32,686 nt of DNA from a virus: positions 1 through 32,686 of IMG/VR virus record IMGVR_UViG_3300022902_000048. The stretch is one strand, 5' to 3'. The notes under the pieces were generated by a model. It saw nothing but the letters and a program-made list of their open reading frames with translations, searched no databases and had not been told where the DNA came from. This document shows, piece after piece, positions 1 to 7,068 of this stretch. Made by a program: the position numbers and the translations under genes. Within the stretch, counting starts at the first letter, position 1. Every line of letters starts with the position of its first letter.

Positions 1-1
1 A

Positions 2-373
2 AGCCCAAGTGCATCTGAAAGTACAAAACTAACTGAACCAGAGCTTGCTCAACTAAAAAAACTTATTTCAAATTTTGATGGCGAATGGGATAAAGACGAC
101 TTGAAAGATCTCATCCTTACTTTTAATGATATTGTTAAGGCATATCCAGAATTTAAAGATATCTCATTCGATCTTAGGAATATGAGCAGAGCACAAAAAA
201 GAAAAAAGCGAGAACTCGACCGTCAGAGAAAGAAGAACTATGACCCGTCAGCCCCAAGAAGAGGATATGTTGCCTCGCGCACGTATGACGACCCTCCCAA
301 CCCCTACGCTACACCGGGCAGAGGAAGCAATTACAATCCCCCAAAACCGGATTATTATGGATTAAACAAATAA
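2..373 (+). CDS. Left-truncated hypothetical protein (3' part)
   Basis: The reading frame is open to the left edge of the window, so the true start lies outside. The 123 visible residues begin inside a Ser/Thr/Glu-rich stretch. An internal TTG at 101 is a possible but poor start, because the frame upstream of it reads naturally (ELAQLKKLISNFDGEWDKDD). The middle is basic (RAQKRKKRELDRQRKKN) and the C-terminus is rich in Pro, Tyr, Asn and Gly (NPYATPGRG, PPKPDYYGLNK), which looks disordered. The stop codon overlaps the next start as TAATG, so the two genes are translationally coupled. I do not recognise a family. Its place at the head of a virion gene run suggests a structural or assembly role, but that is inference. 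Confidence 0.7.
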   Translation, partial: SPSASESTKLTEPELAQLKKLISNFDGEWDKDDLKDLILTFNDIVKAYPEFKDISFDLRNMSRAQKRKKRELDRQRKKNYDPSAPRRGYVASRTYDDPPNPYATPGRGSNYNPPKPDYYGLNK

Positions 374-777
374 TGAAAAAAGCAGAACTAAAAAGAGCCT
401 TAAAGCCACTAGTCAAAGAATGCATCAAAGAAGTATTGTTTGAAGATGGTGTATTATCTGGTATTATTGCCGAAGTCGTCACAGGTCTCGGAGCAGGTCA
501 AGTTGTCATGGAACAAAAAACCCCACAAGTTGACCAAGAAGCCCTTCTTCGCGAAAAAGCAGAGAAGATGGAAGCTCAACGACAAGCAAAGATAAAAAGG
601 TTAAATGAAAGCTCTGGGTTAGGCAAGAAGGTAAATGTGTTCGATGGCGTTAAGCCTATGCAAGAATCCACGCCAAGTGGACCTTCTCCACTGGCAAGCA
701 CATCCGCTGGCGATAGCGGGGTAGATATTTCAGGTATTATGAATGTTTCACGCCACAACTGGAAGGATCTCATTTAA
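373..777 (+). CDS. Hypothetical protein, 134 aa, probably virion-associated
   Basis: The ATG shares its A with the TAA of the preceding gene. The N-terminal 40 residues form an amphipathic helical segment (LKPLVKECIKEVLFEDGVLS), followed by a Glu/Lys/Gln-rich probable coiled coil at about residues 55-78. After that comes a Ser/Pro/Gly-rich linker and a short C-terminal motif ending NWKDLI. This layout of helix, coiled coil, linker and short conserved tail suits a small assembly or connector protein that docks through its C-terminus. No enzymatic motif is visible. No family is assigned. Coupling to the upstream ORF and close spacing to the bS21-like gene suggest one transcript. Confidence 0.65.
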   Translation: MKKAELKRALKPLVKECIKEVLFEDGVLSGIIAEVVTGLGAGQVVMEQKTPQVDQEALLREKAEKMEAQRQAKIKRLNESSGLGKKVNVFDGVKPMQESTPSGPSPLASTSAGDSGVDISGIMNVSRHNWKDLI

Positions 778-786
778 GGGAAAATA

Positions 787-1005
787 ATGGCAAAACCAAA
801 AAATTTAGAAGTGACACTTCGTCAATGCAAGGGAGATCAAACAAGACTTATAAAACGATTTATAAAGAAGTTTAAAAAATCAGGTATCCTTGACGAAATT
901 AAAAATAGAAGGTTTTACGAAAAACCCTCAAAGAAAAGAAGAAGAAAGAAAATTCAAAGAAAGAGAATACTTATGAAAGAACAGAAAAAATCAGGAGTTA
1001 AATAA
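787..1005 (+). CDS. rpsU: Phage-encoded ribosomal protein bS21 homologue
   Basis: This is a 72-residue, very basic protein of the same length as bacterial bS21 (about 70 aa). The core at residues 24-55 carries the bS21 signature: a basic helix (RFIKKFKKSGILDEIKNRR), then FYEKP at 43-47, then a Lys/Arg-rich helix (SKKRRRKKIQRKR). Bacterial S21 has the equivalent RRREFYEKP followed by a basic helix. bS21 sits on the 30S platform next to the 3' end of 16S rRNA and helps initiation complexes form. Viral bS21 genes are known from metagenomes and cultured phages, and are thought to replace or compete with the host protein. The ribosome binding site AAGGG lies just before the ATG. The next gene starts inside its stop codon (TAATG), so it is translated with virion genes. 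Incorporation into host ribosomes is inference. Confidence 0.88.
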   Translation: MAKPKNLEVTLRQCKGDQTRLIKRFIKKFKKSGILDEIKNRRFYEKPSKKRRRKKIQRKRILMKEQKKSGVK

Positions 1006-1475
1006 TGGCAACTTTTCAACAATATTCACCAGGGTTAGGCAGTGTAGGTAATTATCAAGTGGCAGGAGTTCCTTGGATAACAAGTTCTATTTTACCTGCG
1101 AGCGGAAACACCGACGGTTTAAATAGCAGCACTCACCACGTTAAGTTCCCTTATGTAACAAAAAGCTTTACTGTCTGTAATATAGGAGGATCAAATATTG
1201 ATGTTCGCCTTGCGAACGATCAAGGCTCCATCGGAGTTACGAACGTAGGAAGTCACGCCTTTATTATTCCTATGTCAGGCACTACAACTTCAAATCGACG
1301 AGCCGAATTTACCTTTGATGCAAAGGTAAAAGAAATATTTATCTCCAATCGGGACGACTCAATCGGCGGCTTTCAAATTTTTGCTTCTTGTACCAGGATT
1401 GATCGCAAGCATATGTTTGAGCTTACAGGCTCCGGGGTCAATAGCGAACCAGGCGACACAACAATCACACCATAA
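1005..1475 (+). CDS. Small beta-rich virion-like protein, 156 aa
   Basis: The start codon overlaps the stop of the bS21-like gene. The protein is Gly/Ser/Thr/Ile-rich with alternating polar and hydrophobic residues typical of a beta-sandwich. It opens with QQYSPGLGSVGNYQVAGVPW, a pattern I associate with small structural proteins of marine T4-like phages. Further strands are seen in VKFPYVTKSFTVCNIG and KVKEIFISNRDDSIGGFQIF. There is no signal peptide and no catalytic motif. It precedes two long fibre-like proteins with only a 19-base gap, so a fibre-associated or head-decoration role is possible. Function is inferred from composition and position only. Confidence 0.6.
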   Translation: MATFQQYSPGLGSVGNYQVAGVPWITSSILPASGNTDGLNSSTHHVKFPYVTKSFTVCNIGGSNIDVRLANDQGSIGVTNVGSHAFIIPMSGTTTSNRRAEFTFDAKVKEIFISNRDDSIGGFQIFASCTRIDRKHMFELTGSGVNSEPGDTTITP

Positions 1476-1494
1476 GGATTTTTAAGGAAACACG

Positions 1495-4206
1495 ATGGCA
1501 ACAGGCAGCTTTATTGGAGTAGGAAATTTTAAGGGTTACTGGGACGCGAACGCTAACAGTGGCTCTGCCGACTATCTTAACACAGGAACTCCCCTCTTAG
1601 CTAGTTCAGCTAGCGCCACAGCGGGGTATAATGCTGCCGTGACACCAGCTCAGGTTGCTTCTGTTGGCGATTATTGGCAGGTTAATGTCGCAGGCACCGC
1701 ATCAATCGATAGTATTAGTACATGGAACTTGAATGACTGGGTTGTTTACCAAGGCGATGAAACTACTTCTCCTACAACGTATACTTGGAATCGCTTGAGC
1801 GTAACAGATACTATTGCGGCAACGGTTATTGGAAATATTTCCGAAAGCGGTCTTAAAAATACTTTATTGGCTAGCGCAAGTGCCGGAAGAACTTCTGAAC
1901 CTTCCATGGAACGTTCTGGTATGGTGTTATTCTGCTCTTCTTCTCTTGGTTCCGCTGGAACGCAAAAATATTTTGAAGGAGACGCTGGATTAAAGTGGGA
2001 TCCCTACAGCAATATCTTAAAAGTTACTGGCTCTATTGTGGTTGATGGAACTATTGAAGCAACACAACTTCACACCAACTTTGTAACTTCTAGTGTTATC
2101 TTTGATGACGGTGATACAAAGTTTGGAAATACCGCTGACGACCTCCATCAGTTTACAGGGTCAATTGAGTGTACTCTAGGAATAACCTCCTCTACAAACG
2201 TCCAAGCAGCATTTTTTGAAGGCGATGGCTCACGATTAACTGGCATTACCGCTGGTTCTTCATTAGGCAACTCTCTTTATGGAAATCCATCTGCCCACCG
2301 AGTTCCTTTCTTCGGAGATGTAGATGGCGGAGGCAAGTATGGCTTAAGCGGATCAGCTAATCTAAACTTCTTTACTGCTTCTAATGACCTCCAAGTTACC
2401 GGCAATATCCGCGCCACCAACTTTTATGCTGCTGATAAAATATTCCATGAAGGTGATACGAATACTTTCCTTCATTTCACCGACGATAGCGCTGCCCTCA
2501 GTACCGGCGGCATCAGAGGTTTCGAGCAAAACACCACCTCGATCGAGTTCAATCCAGATAGCGAGAATTTTTCAGTTTCATTGCGAGGAGCTGTTAACCC
2601 ACATGTCTTCTTTTCAACGAGCACATCTAACAACGTAGGTATCCGTTGCGCCCCTTCTGGTTCTGACCAAGCTCTTACTGTGTCCGGTTCAACCTTATTC
2701 GGTTCCGCAAGCGCCAACTCTCACGAATTTATTGGTTCTATCTACGCGGAGCAAGACATTGTTCACCTCGGAGACACTGATACAAAAATAACTTTTACAA
2801 ACGATCAAATAGATTTCACAGCAGGTGGGACTACACTCTTAACTCTTGACGAAGACGCACAAAATTTGGTTCAAATCGGAGACGGAACAGATGTTGATTT
2901 AAAGGTCAGAGGACTTAACGATGATTTTGCTATTTTCGTCCAAGGATCTTCAGATAAAGTTGGTATTGGAACATCCAATCCTCTCCAAAAACTTTCTGTC
3001 TCTGGGTCTACTGTCTTTGGAACAGCAGGCGGCACGGATTCGCACTGGTTCACCGGCTCTATATACGTATCAGACGATATACACGTACAAGACAAGATTT
3101 ATGGTTTAAATGATCTGAACACTTATATAGACTTTAGCACAGATGATCAACTTGCTCTCCAAGCTGGCGGAGTAACAATGGTCCAGTTGGTAGAGGGAGC
3201 ATCAACTGACTATTTACGCTTAGGTGGAGCCGCTAGCTTGGATATAGATATACGTATGGGGGCTAATGGAAACGACGATTCGTTATGGGTGGATGGCTTA
3301 AGTAACAATGTTGGCATCCGTTGTTCTCCGTCTGGAAGCGACCAAGCTCTAACCGTTTCCGGCTCAACTTTATTCGGATCAGCAAGTGCCAACACACACG
3401 AATTTACTGGTTCTATCATGACTGATTCGAGTATATACTTTGGGAATAGATTGATTAACTGGAATGACGATGACACCTATATCCAGTTTGATGATGATTC
3501 AATGTCGTTTGTGGTAGGTAATGCTACGTTTATTAGCTTATCTGAGACTGCTAATGATGTTATCACTTTCAACGGCACTGGCGCCGATATCGACTTTTTG
3601 GTCAAGTCTAACGGTGCAACAGGAGCCGGTGCTGCTACTAGCCTCACGCATACTGTTTTTGTCGAAGGATCCTCCGCAAGAGTAGGTATTGCCGAATCTG
3701 CACCTGGAGCGCAACTTGATGTATCTGGTTCTACTATTTTGGGACGACACGACGGCGATACGGTTTCTTATCATCAAGTGAGCGGAACATTAGAAGTAAC
3801 AGGAAATCTTGGAGTAAACACTCCTGCAACCACTTATTCTTTAACTCTTCCCAATACCGACTCTTTGGTAGGTAGAGGCATGGCTTATGCCTGGTCTACA
3901 TATTCTTCAGCACGATACAAAGAAAACGTATTTACGATGAACGATCCTATTGAAACGGCAAAGAAACTCCGTGGTGTAGAATTCACTTGGAAGGAGTCAG
4001 GACATAAAGACTTTGGTTTTATTGCAGAGGAAGTTGGGAAAGTCCTCCCTCAAATTGTCGCTTATGAAGACGACGGACACACCGCAACAGGGATGGATTA
4101 CTCAAAGATTACTTCCCTACTGGTGGAGTGTGTGAAAACCCAGCAAGCACAACTTGAAACACAAGAAAAAAGAATCAAAACTTTAGAAAAAAAGTTAAAA
4201 TCTTAA
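1495..4206 (+). CDS. Fibre-like structural protein with C-terminal S74 chaperone domain (903 aa)
   Basis: A long beta-rich protein with no Cys-rich or enzymatic N-terminus. The middle holds repeats of the form VGI...P...LTVSGST.FG followed by HEF.GSI, typical of trimeric phage fibres. The last 100 residues are a Peptidase_S74 intramolecular chaperone: SSARYKENV at 804-812, GVEFTW at about 827, GFIAEEVG at about 841 and a terminal coiled coil (QLETQEKRIKTLEKKL). The Ser804/Lys809 pair has the same five-residue spacing as the Ser-Lys dyad of endosialidase chaperones, so self-cleavage after trimer folding is likely. By family knowledge the mature trimer would be a tail fibre, head fibre or spike. 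RBS AAGGAA precedes the ATG. It forms a tandem pair with the next gene, which has the same C-terminal domain but a different body. Confidence 0.85.
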   Translation: MATGSFIGVGNFKGYWDANANSGSADYLNTGTPLLASSASATAGYNAAVTPAQVASVGDYWQVNVAGTASIDSISTWNLNDWVVYQGDETTSPTTYTWNRLSVTDTIAATVIGNISESGLKNTLLASASAGRTSEPSMERSGMVLFCSSSLGSAGTQKYFEGDAGLKWDPYSNILKVTGSIVVDGTIEATQLHTNFVTSSVIFDDGDTKFGNTADDLHQFTGSIECTLGITSSTNVQAAFFEGDGSRLTGITAGSSLGNSLYGNPSAHRVPFFGDVDGGGKYGLSGSANLNFFTASNDLQVTGNIRATNFYAADKIFHEGDTNTFLHFTDDSAALSTGGIRGFEQNTTSIEFNPDSENFSVSLRGAVNPHVFFSTSTSNNVGIRCAPSGSDQALTVSGSTLFGSASANSHEFIGSIYAEQDIVHLGDTDTKITFTNDQIDFTAGGTTLLTLDEDAQNLVQIGDGTDVDLKVRGLNDDFAIFVQGSSDKVGIGTSNPLQKLSVSGSTVFGTAGGTDSHWFTGSIYVSDDIHVQDKIYGLNDLNTYIDFSTDDQLALQAGGVTMVQLVEGASTDYLRLGGAASLDIDIRMGANGNDDSLWVDGLSNNVGIRCSPSGSDQALTVSGSTLFGSASANTHEFTGSIMTDSSIYFGNRLINWNDDDTYIQFDDDSMSFVVGNATFISLSETANDVITFNGTGADIDFLVKSNGATGAGAATSLTHTVFVEGSSARVGIAESAPGAQLDVSGSTILGRHDGDTVSYHQVSGTLEVTGNLGVNTPATTYSLTLPNTDSLVGRGMAYAWSTYSSARYKENVFTMNDPIETAKKLRGVEFTWKESGHKDFGFIAEEVGKVLPQIVAYEDDGHTATGMDYSKITSLLVECVKTQQAQLETQEKRIKTLEKKLKS
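2632..2742 (+). repeat. Fibre repeat unit, copy A (37 codons)
   Basis: This unit encodes a 37-residue block starting NVGIRCAPSGSDQALTVSG. It is matched at 3307-3417 with 34 of 37 residues identical, but many third positions differ. A looser copy lies at about 2956-3063 (VGIGTSNPLQKLSVSGST). Confidence 0.85.
2956..3063 (+). repeat. Fibre repeat unit, degenerate copy
   Basis: Encodes KVGIGTSNPLQKLSVSGST followed by W-F-T-G-S-I. It shares the framework VGI...LxVSGST.FG...F.GSI with copies A and B, but has a shorter loop and different exposed residues. Confidence 0.7.
3307..3417 (+). repeat. Fibre repeat unit, copy B (37 codons)
   Basis: Second near-identical protein copy of the block at 2632-2742, displaced by 675 bases (225 codons). 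It differs at only three residues (A/S, S/T, I/T), while synonymous positions have drifted. Confidence 0.85.
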
Positions 4207-4282
4207 ACTCTTGATTTCGTTAATGAACGTTACGCCCCACACTTCCGCCGCATAAAAAGTATTCTTTTGATTCCTCTTCTCC

Positions 4283-4290
4283 CTACTTAT
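4283..4290 (+). promoter_or_regulatory. Putative late promoter motif (CTACTTAT)
   Basis: Variant of the CTATTTAY element found before eight late units in this window. It lies 63 bases upstream of the second fibre gene in a 147-base gap. No conserved -35 is visible. Confidence 0.35.
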
Positions 4291-4300
4291 TAGCGACGGT

Positions 4301-4319
4301 GGATTGGTATACCTAATCC
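4301..4319 (+). other. 5' leader hairpin of second fibre gene
   Basis: GGATTGG and CCTAATCC can form a 7-bp stem (one G-T pair) around a TATAC loop. It lies between the putative promoter motif at 4283 and the Shine-Dalgarno AAGGGAG at 4336-4342. It has no T-run, so it is not a terminator. A 5' hairpin could stabilise the mRNA (inference). Confidence 0.5.
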
Positions 4320-4353
4320 ATCTCATAATAACAAACAAGGGAGAAAAATTATT

Positions 4354-6894
4354 ATGGCTGCACCTTTTGATGCAAACGCTGTGTCTATTTACGGAAAATT
4401 TTCACAGTTCGAACTACTCACAAGTGGTTCTTCACAACCCGAAGCTTCGGCTTCGGTCCTCCGCATGTTCGCTTCCGGCAACGGCAAGCTCTACTACATG
4501 CCCGCAGGAGCTTCTGGCTCTGCTGCGAAAGAAATCGCTACCTCCGCTGGTGGTCTTGATTTTGACTTAACACAAGGCGCTGGTATTGCGTCTTTTACCT
4601 ATAATGGTTCTGCTGCTTCTACGGTCGCAGTTGACATTAATGGTACAACTGCGACGACGACTGCCGCTGACGTTGATGAAATGCTCATCGATGATGGTGC
4701 TGGTGGTACTATTCGTAAAATTACTCGTGCTAACTTCCTCGGTAGTGCTCTTGCTAGCCTCGACGCTGGTATTGATGTTAATGGCGCAAACTTCGCGGTT
4801 TCCACTGCCGGTGCTGTTACTTCGGTAAGCACTATTTCTGGTTCTGGGGCTGGTTCTTTCGGAAGTTTAACTCTCGACGGAGCTGCCAATCTTCAAAGTG
4901 CTGGCATTACTAATGCTGGTTCTATCGCCGGAGCTACAACTATTGATGCAAGTGGTCTTGCCTCGCTCGACGGCGGTATTGATGTAAACGGTAATATGAC
5001 AGTTAGCACTGCCGGAGCCGTCGCTGGGGTTACAACTCTTGATGCAAGCGCTTTGGCTTCGCTCGATGGAGGTATTGATGTAAACGGTAATATGACAGTT
5101 AGCACCGCAGGTGCAATTGCTGGAGCTACAACTATTTCTGGTTCTTCAACCATTTCTGGTTTCGACCTAGACATGGAAGGCGACGGTAACTTCCTCGGTG
5201 ATCTCACTGTTCAAGGTAATCTTGTCGTTGAAGGTACGAGAACGTTGCTTGACACCACAGATCTTCAAATCGAAGATAACTTGATTGAGTTAAACCGTGG
5301 TACTGGTGCTTCTGGTACGGCTAGCACTAACGCCAACGCTGGTATCTTTATTTCTGGCTCCAATGCAGATCGAGCAATCGTTCTTGCAGGTGCTTCCGAC
5401 GGTGGACGCTTGAAAGTGTCCGGTTCATCGGCAGTGGGAACTGGTTTTGATATTGTTGCTGGTGGCGATTACGCTATTAACGGAACTTCGGTTCTTACGG
5501 CTACTACTCTTGGTTCCGCCGTCGTCAACTCTAGCTTGACTTCTGTTGGTACTCTTGCTACTGTGACTGTCACTGGTCTTGCCACGTTCAACGGAAGCGT
5601 TGATCTCGGTGATGCCACGGCTGATACCATCACTGCAACTGGTCGTTTCGACTCTGACCTCGTACCTTCTACGGATAGTGCTCGCGACTTAGGTACAAGC
5701 ACTCTTCAATGGGCTGAACTCCACGTAGATACTGGTAACATCGACCAACTTGGCTCGGCTCTCGACGCCAACGCGCAAAACATCACCAACGTCGGTACAT
5801 TCGAAGTTGATGGTGCTGCTACATTTAACGGAAACGTTACCCTGGGCGATGCGGCTGCTGATGTAATCACTGCCACAGGTCAATTGACTTCTTCTGTTGG
5901 TGCTTTGATCGCTGACGACCAGCGCCTCCAATTCGGAACTGATGCAGATTCTTCTATTAAGTATGATGAAGCAGGTTCTAATAAGCTTGTCATCAGTGGT
6001 TCTACTGGTGGACTTGGCGTCGTTGGAACCATCGATCCTCTTTTCGACAGCGCTTTCGATATTGGTGTTTCGGCACGTAAGTACAGAAATCTCTACATTG
6101 ATGCAATGGGTGATGATTGGACTAACGCTGGTAATACTGTTGCTGACATGGGCGTTGTTACGACTATCGACCTCAATGGTGGTTCAATCGACGGAACTGT
6201 CATCGGAGCAGCCGCAGTTGCAGCTGGTTCGTTCGCCGCCCTCGCCGGTACAACCGCTACTTTTAGTAGCACGTTGAATGCTGACGGTGCTACAACACTT
6301 AACGGCGCTGTTACCCTCGGTGATGCAACCGGAGACGATCTTACCTTTACTGGTCGAGTCGCTTCGGATTTTGCTCCAAAAACAGATAGTGCTTACGACT
6401 TAGGTACAAGCGCACTTCAGTTCCGCACTGCTTACGTTGATGAAGTTGAGTCCGCTACTGGCGTTCTTAACCTCACAACTGCTGCTGGTGTTGAAATTGC
6501 TGGTACAGCAAACGCTGCTGGTTACCTCTTGCAACTTCCAACGACTGGTGATGCTCGTGCTCGCGCATGGGTTACTTACTCATCGGCTCGTCACAAGACT
6601 AACGTCAAGACCCTTATCGATCCCGTCGCCACCTTGAAGCAACTTCGTGGTGTTACTTACGACTGGAAAGGAACAGGACAGGCTGACGTCGGCTTTATCG
6701 CTGAAGAAGTTGGAGCTATTGTTCCTGAAGTTGTGTCTTTCGGTCACGACGGAAGAGCAGAAGGTATCGATTACGGTCGTTTAACTTCGGTTCTCGTCGA
6801 AGCTATGAAGAAGCAACAAGATGAGATTGAGAAATTACAATCTGTAATGAAAAATCTTACTTCTGAGCAGCCTAGCCTCTTAGAAGACAAGTAG
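4354..6894 (+). CDS. Fibre-like structural protein with C-terminal S74 chaperone domain (846 aa)
   Basis: The start follows an AAGGGAG ribosome binding site. The body is extremely rich in Ala, Gly, Ser, Thr and Asp and made of short repeats: three LASLD.GIDVNG units (residues about 132-264), then units of the form FNG.V.LGDA..D.ITATG and PSTDSARDLGTS.LQW. The final 104 residues are a Peptidase_S74 chaperone (SSARHKTNV at 743-751, Ser743/Lys748 dyad, DVGFIAEEVG at about 777, terminal coiled coil). Self-cleavage after trimerisation is expected from the family. The codons look GC-richer than in the preceding fibre gene and closer to those of the capsid gene, which suggests high expression. It has its own long leader and is followed by two hairpins, so it is probably a separate transcript. 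Whether it is a tail or head fibre is not shown. Confidence 0.85.
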   Translation: MAAPFDANAVSIYGKFSQFELLTSGSSQPEASASVLRMFASGNGKLYYMPAGASGSAAKEIATSAGGLDFDLTQGAGIASFTYNGSAASTVAVDINGTTATTTAADVDEMLIDDGAGGTIRKITRANFLGSALASLDAGIDVNGANFAVSTAGAVTSVSTISGSGAGSFGSLTLDGAANLQSAGITNAGSIAGATTIDASGLASLDGGIDVNGNMTVSTAGAVAGVTTLDASALASLDGGIDVNGNMTVSTAGAIAGATTISGSSTISGFDLDMEGDGNFLGDLTVQGNLVVEGTRTLLDTTDLQIEDNLIELNRGTGASGTASTNANAGIFISGSNADRAIVLAGASDGGRLKVSGSSAVGTGFDIVAGGDYAINGTSVLTATTLGSAVVNSSLTSVGTLATVTVTGLATFNGSVDLGDATADTITATGRFDSDLVPSTDSARDLGTSTLQWAELHVDTGNIDQLGSALDANAQNITNVGTFEVDGAATFNGNVTLGDAAADVITATGQLTSSVGALIADDQRLQFGTDADSSIKYDEAGSNKLVISGSTGGLGVVGTIDPLFDSAFDIGVSARKYRNLYIDAMGDDWTNAGNTVADMGVVTTIDLNGGSIDGTVIGAAAVAAGSFAALAGTTATFSSTLNADGATTLNGAVTLGDATGDDLTFTGRVASDFAPKTDSAYDLGTSALQFRTAYVDEVESATGVLNLTTAAGVEIAGTANAAGYLLQLPTTGDARARAWVTYSSARHKTNVKTLIDPVATLKQLRGVTYDWKGTGQADVGFIAEEVGAIVPEVVSFGHDGRAEGIDYGRLTSVLVEAMKKQQDEIEKLQSVMKNLTSEQPSLLEDK
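4747..5145 (+). repeat. Three 96-base coding repeats in the second fibre gene
   Basis: Units begin at 4747, 4954 and 5050, each encoding LASLD.GIDVNG...VSTAGA. The last two are directly adjacent with an exact period of 96 bases (32 codons) and share 35 identical bases (4975-5009 and 5071-5105). The first unit is diverged and has one extra codon. Confidence 0.85.
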
Positions 6895-6914
6895 TTTTAA
6901 CTACTATTTTTATT

Positions 6915-6943
6915 CCTGCCGGGGGGGGTTTCCCCCTGGTAGG
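6915..6943 (+). terminator. GC-rich hairpin downstream of second fibre gene
   Basis: CCTGCC plus a G-run pairs with CCCCC plus GGTAGG. It has no good T-run directly after it, so it may be an RNA 3' end stabiliser or a weak terminator working with the hairpin at 6950. Confidence 0.5.
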
Positions 6944-6949
6944 TTTATG

Positions 6950-6978
6950 CCGGGAGGGACATCACCTCCCGGTTTTTT
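6950..6978 (+). terminator. Rho-independent terminator after second fibre gene
   Basis: Perfect 8-bp stem CCGGGAGG / CCTCCCGG with a 7-base loop, followed by six T. It separates the fibre gene from the scaffold-capsid unit. Confidence 0.9.
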
Positions 6979-7029
6979 ATGTGACATTTTATAAAATCTT
7001 TCATTTAAGTCTTTTCATCTAATAAGACA

Positions 7030-7037
7030 CTATTTAT
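7030..7037 (+). promoter_or_regulatory. Putative late promoter motif (CTATTTAT)
   Basis: Copy of the recurrent element, 32 bases upstream of the scaffold gene and 52 bases downstream of a terminator. It is probably the promoter for scaffold and capsid. Confidence 0.5.
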
Positions 7038-7068
7038 TAGAGACTAAATCTATTCGGAGGAGAAAAAA

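Noticed and set aside
3210-3217. CTATTTAC inside the first fibre gene (also at 4385, and CTATTTAT at 25567)
   Set aside because: They match the late motif but lie within coding sequence far from any start. About two or three such matches are expected by chance in AT-rich DNA of this length.
4599-5207. Open frames on the minus strand across the second fibre gene
   Set aside because: They are rich in Ala, Pro, Val and Ser because they mirror the Ala/Gly/Thr repeats of the real gene. They have no ribosome sites and lie inside a well-supported S74 protein.
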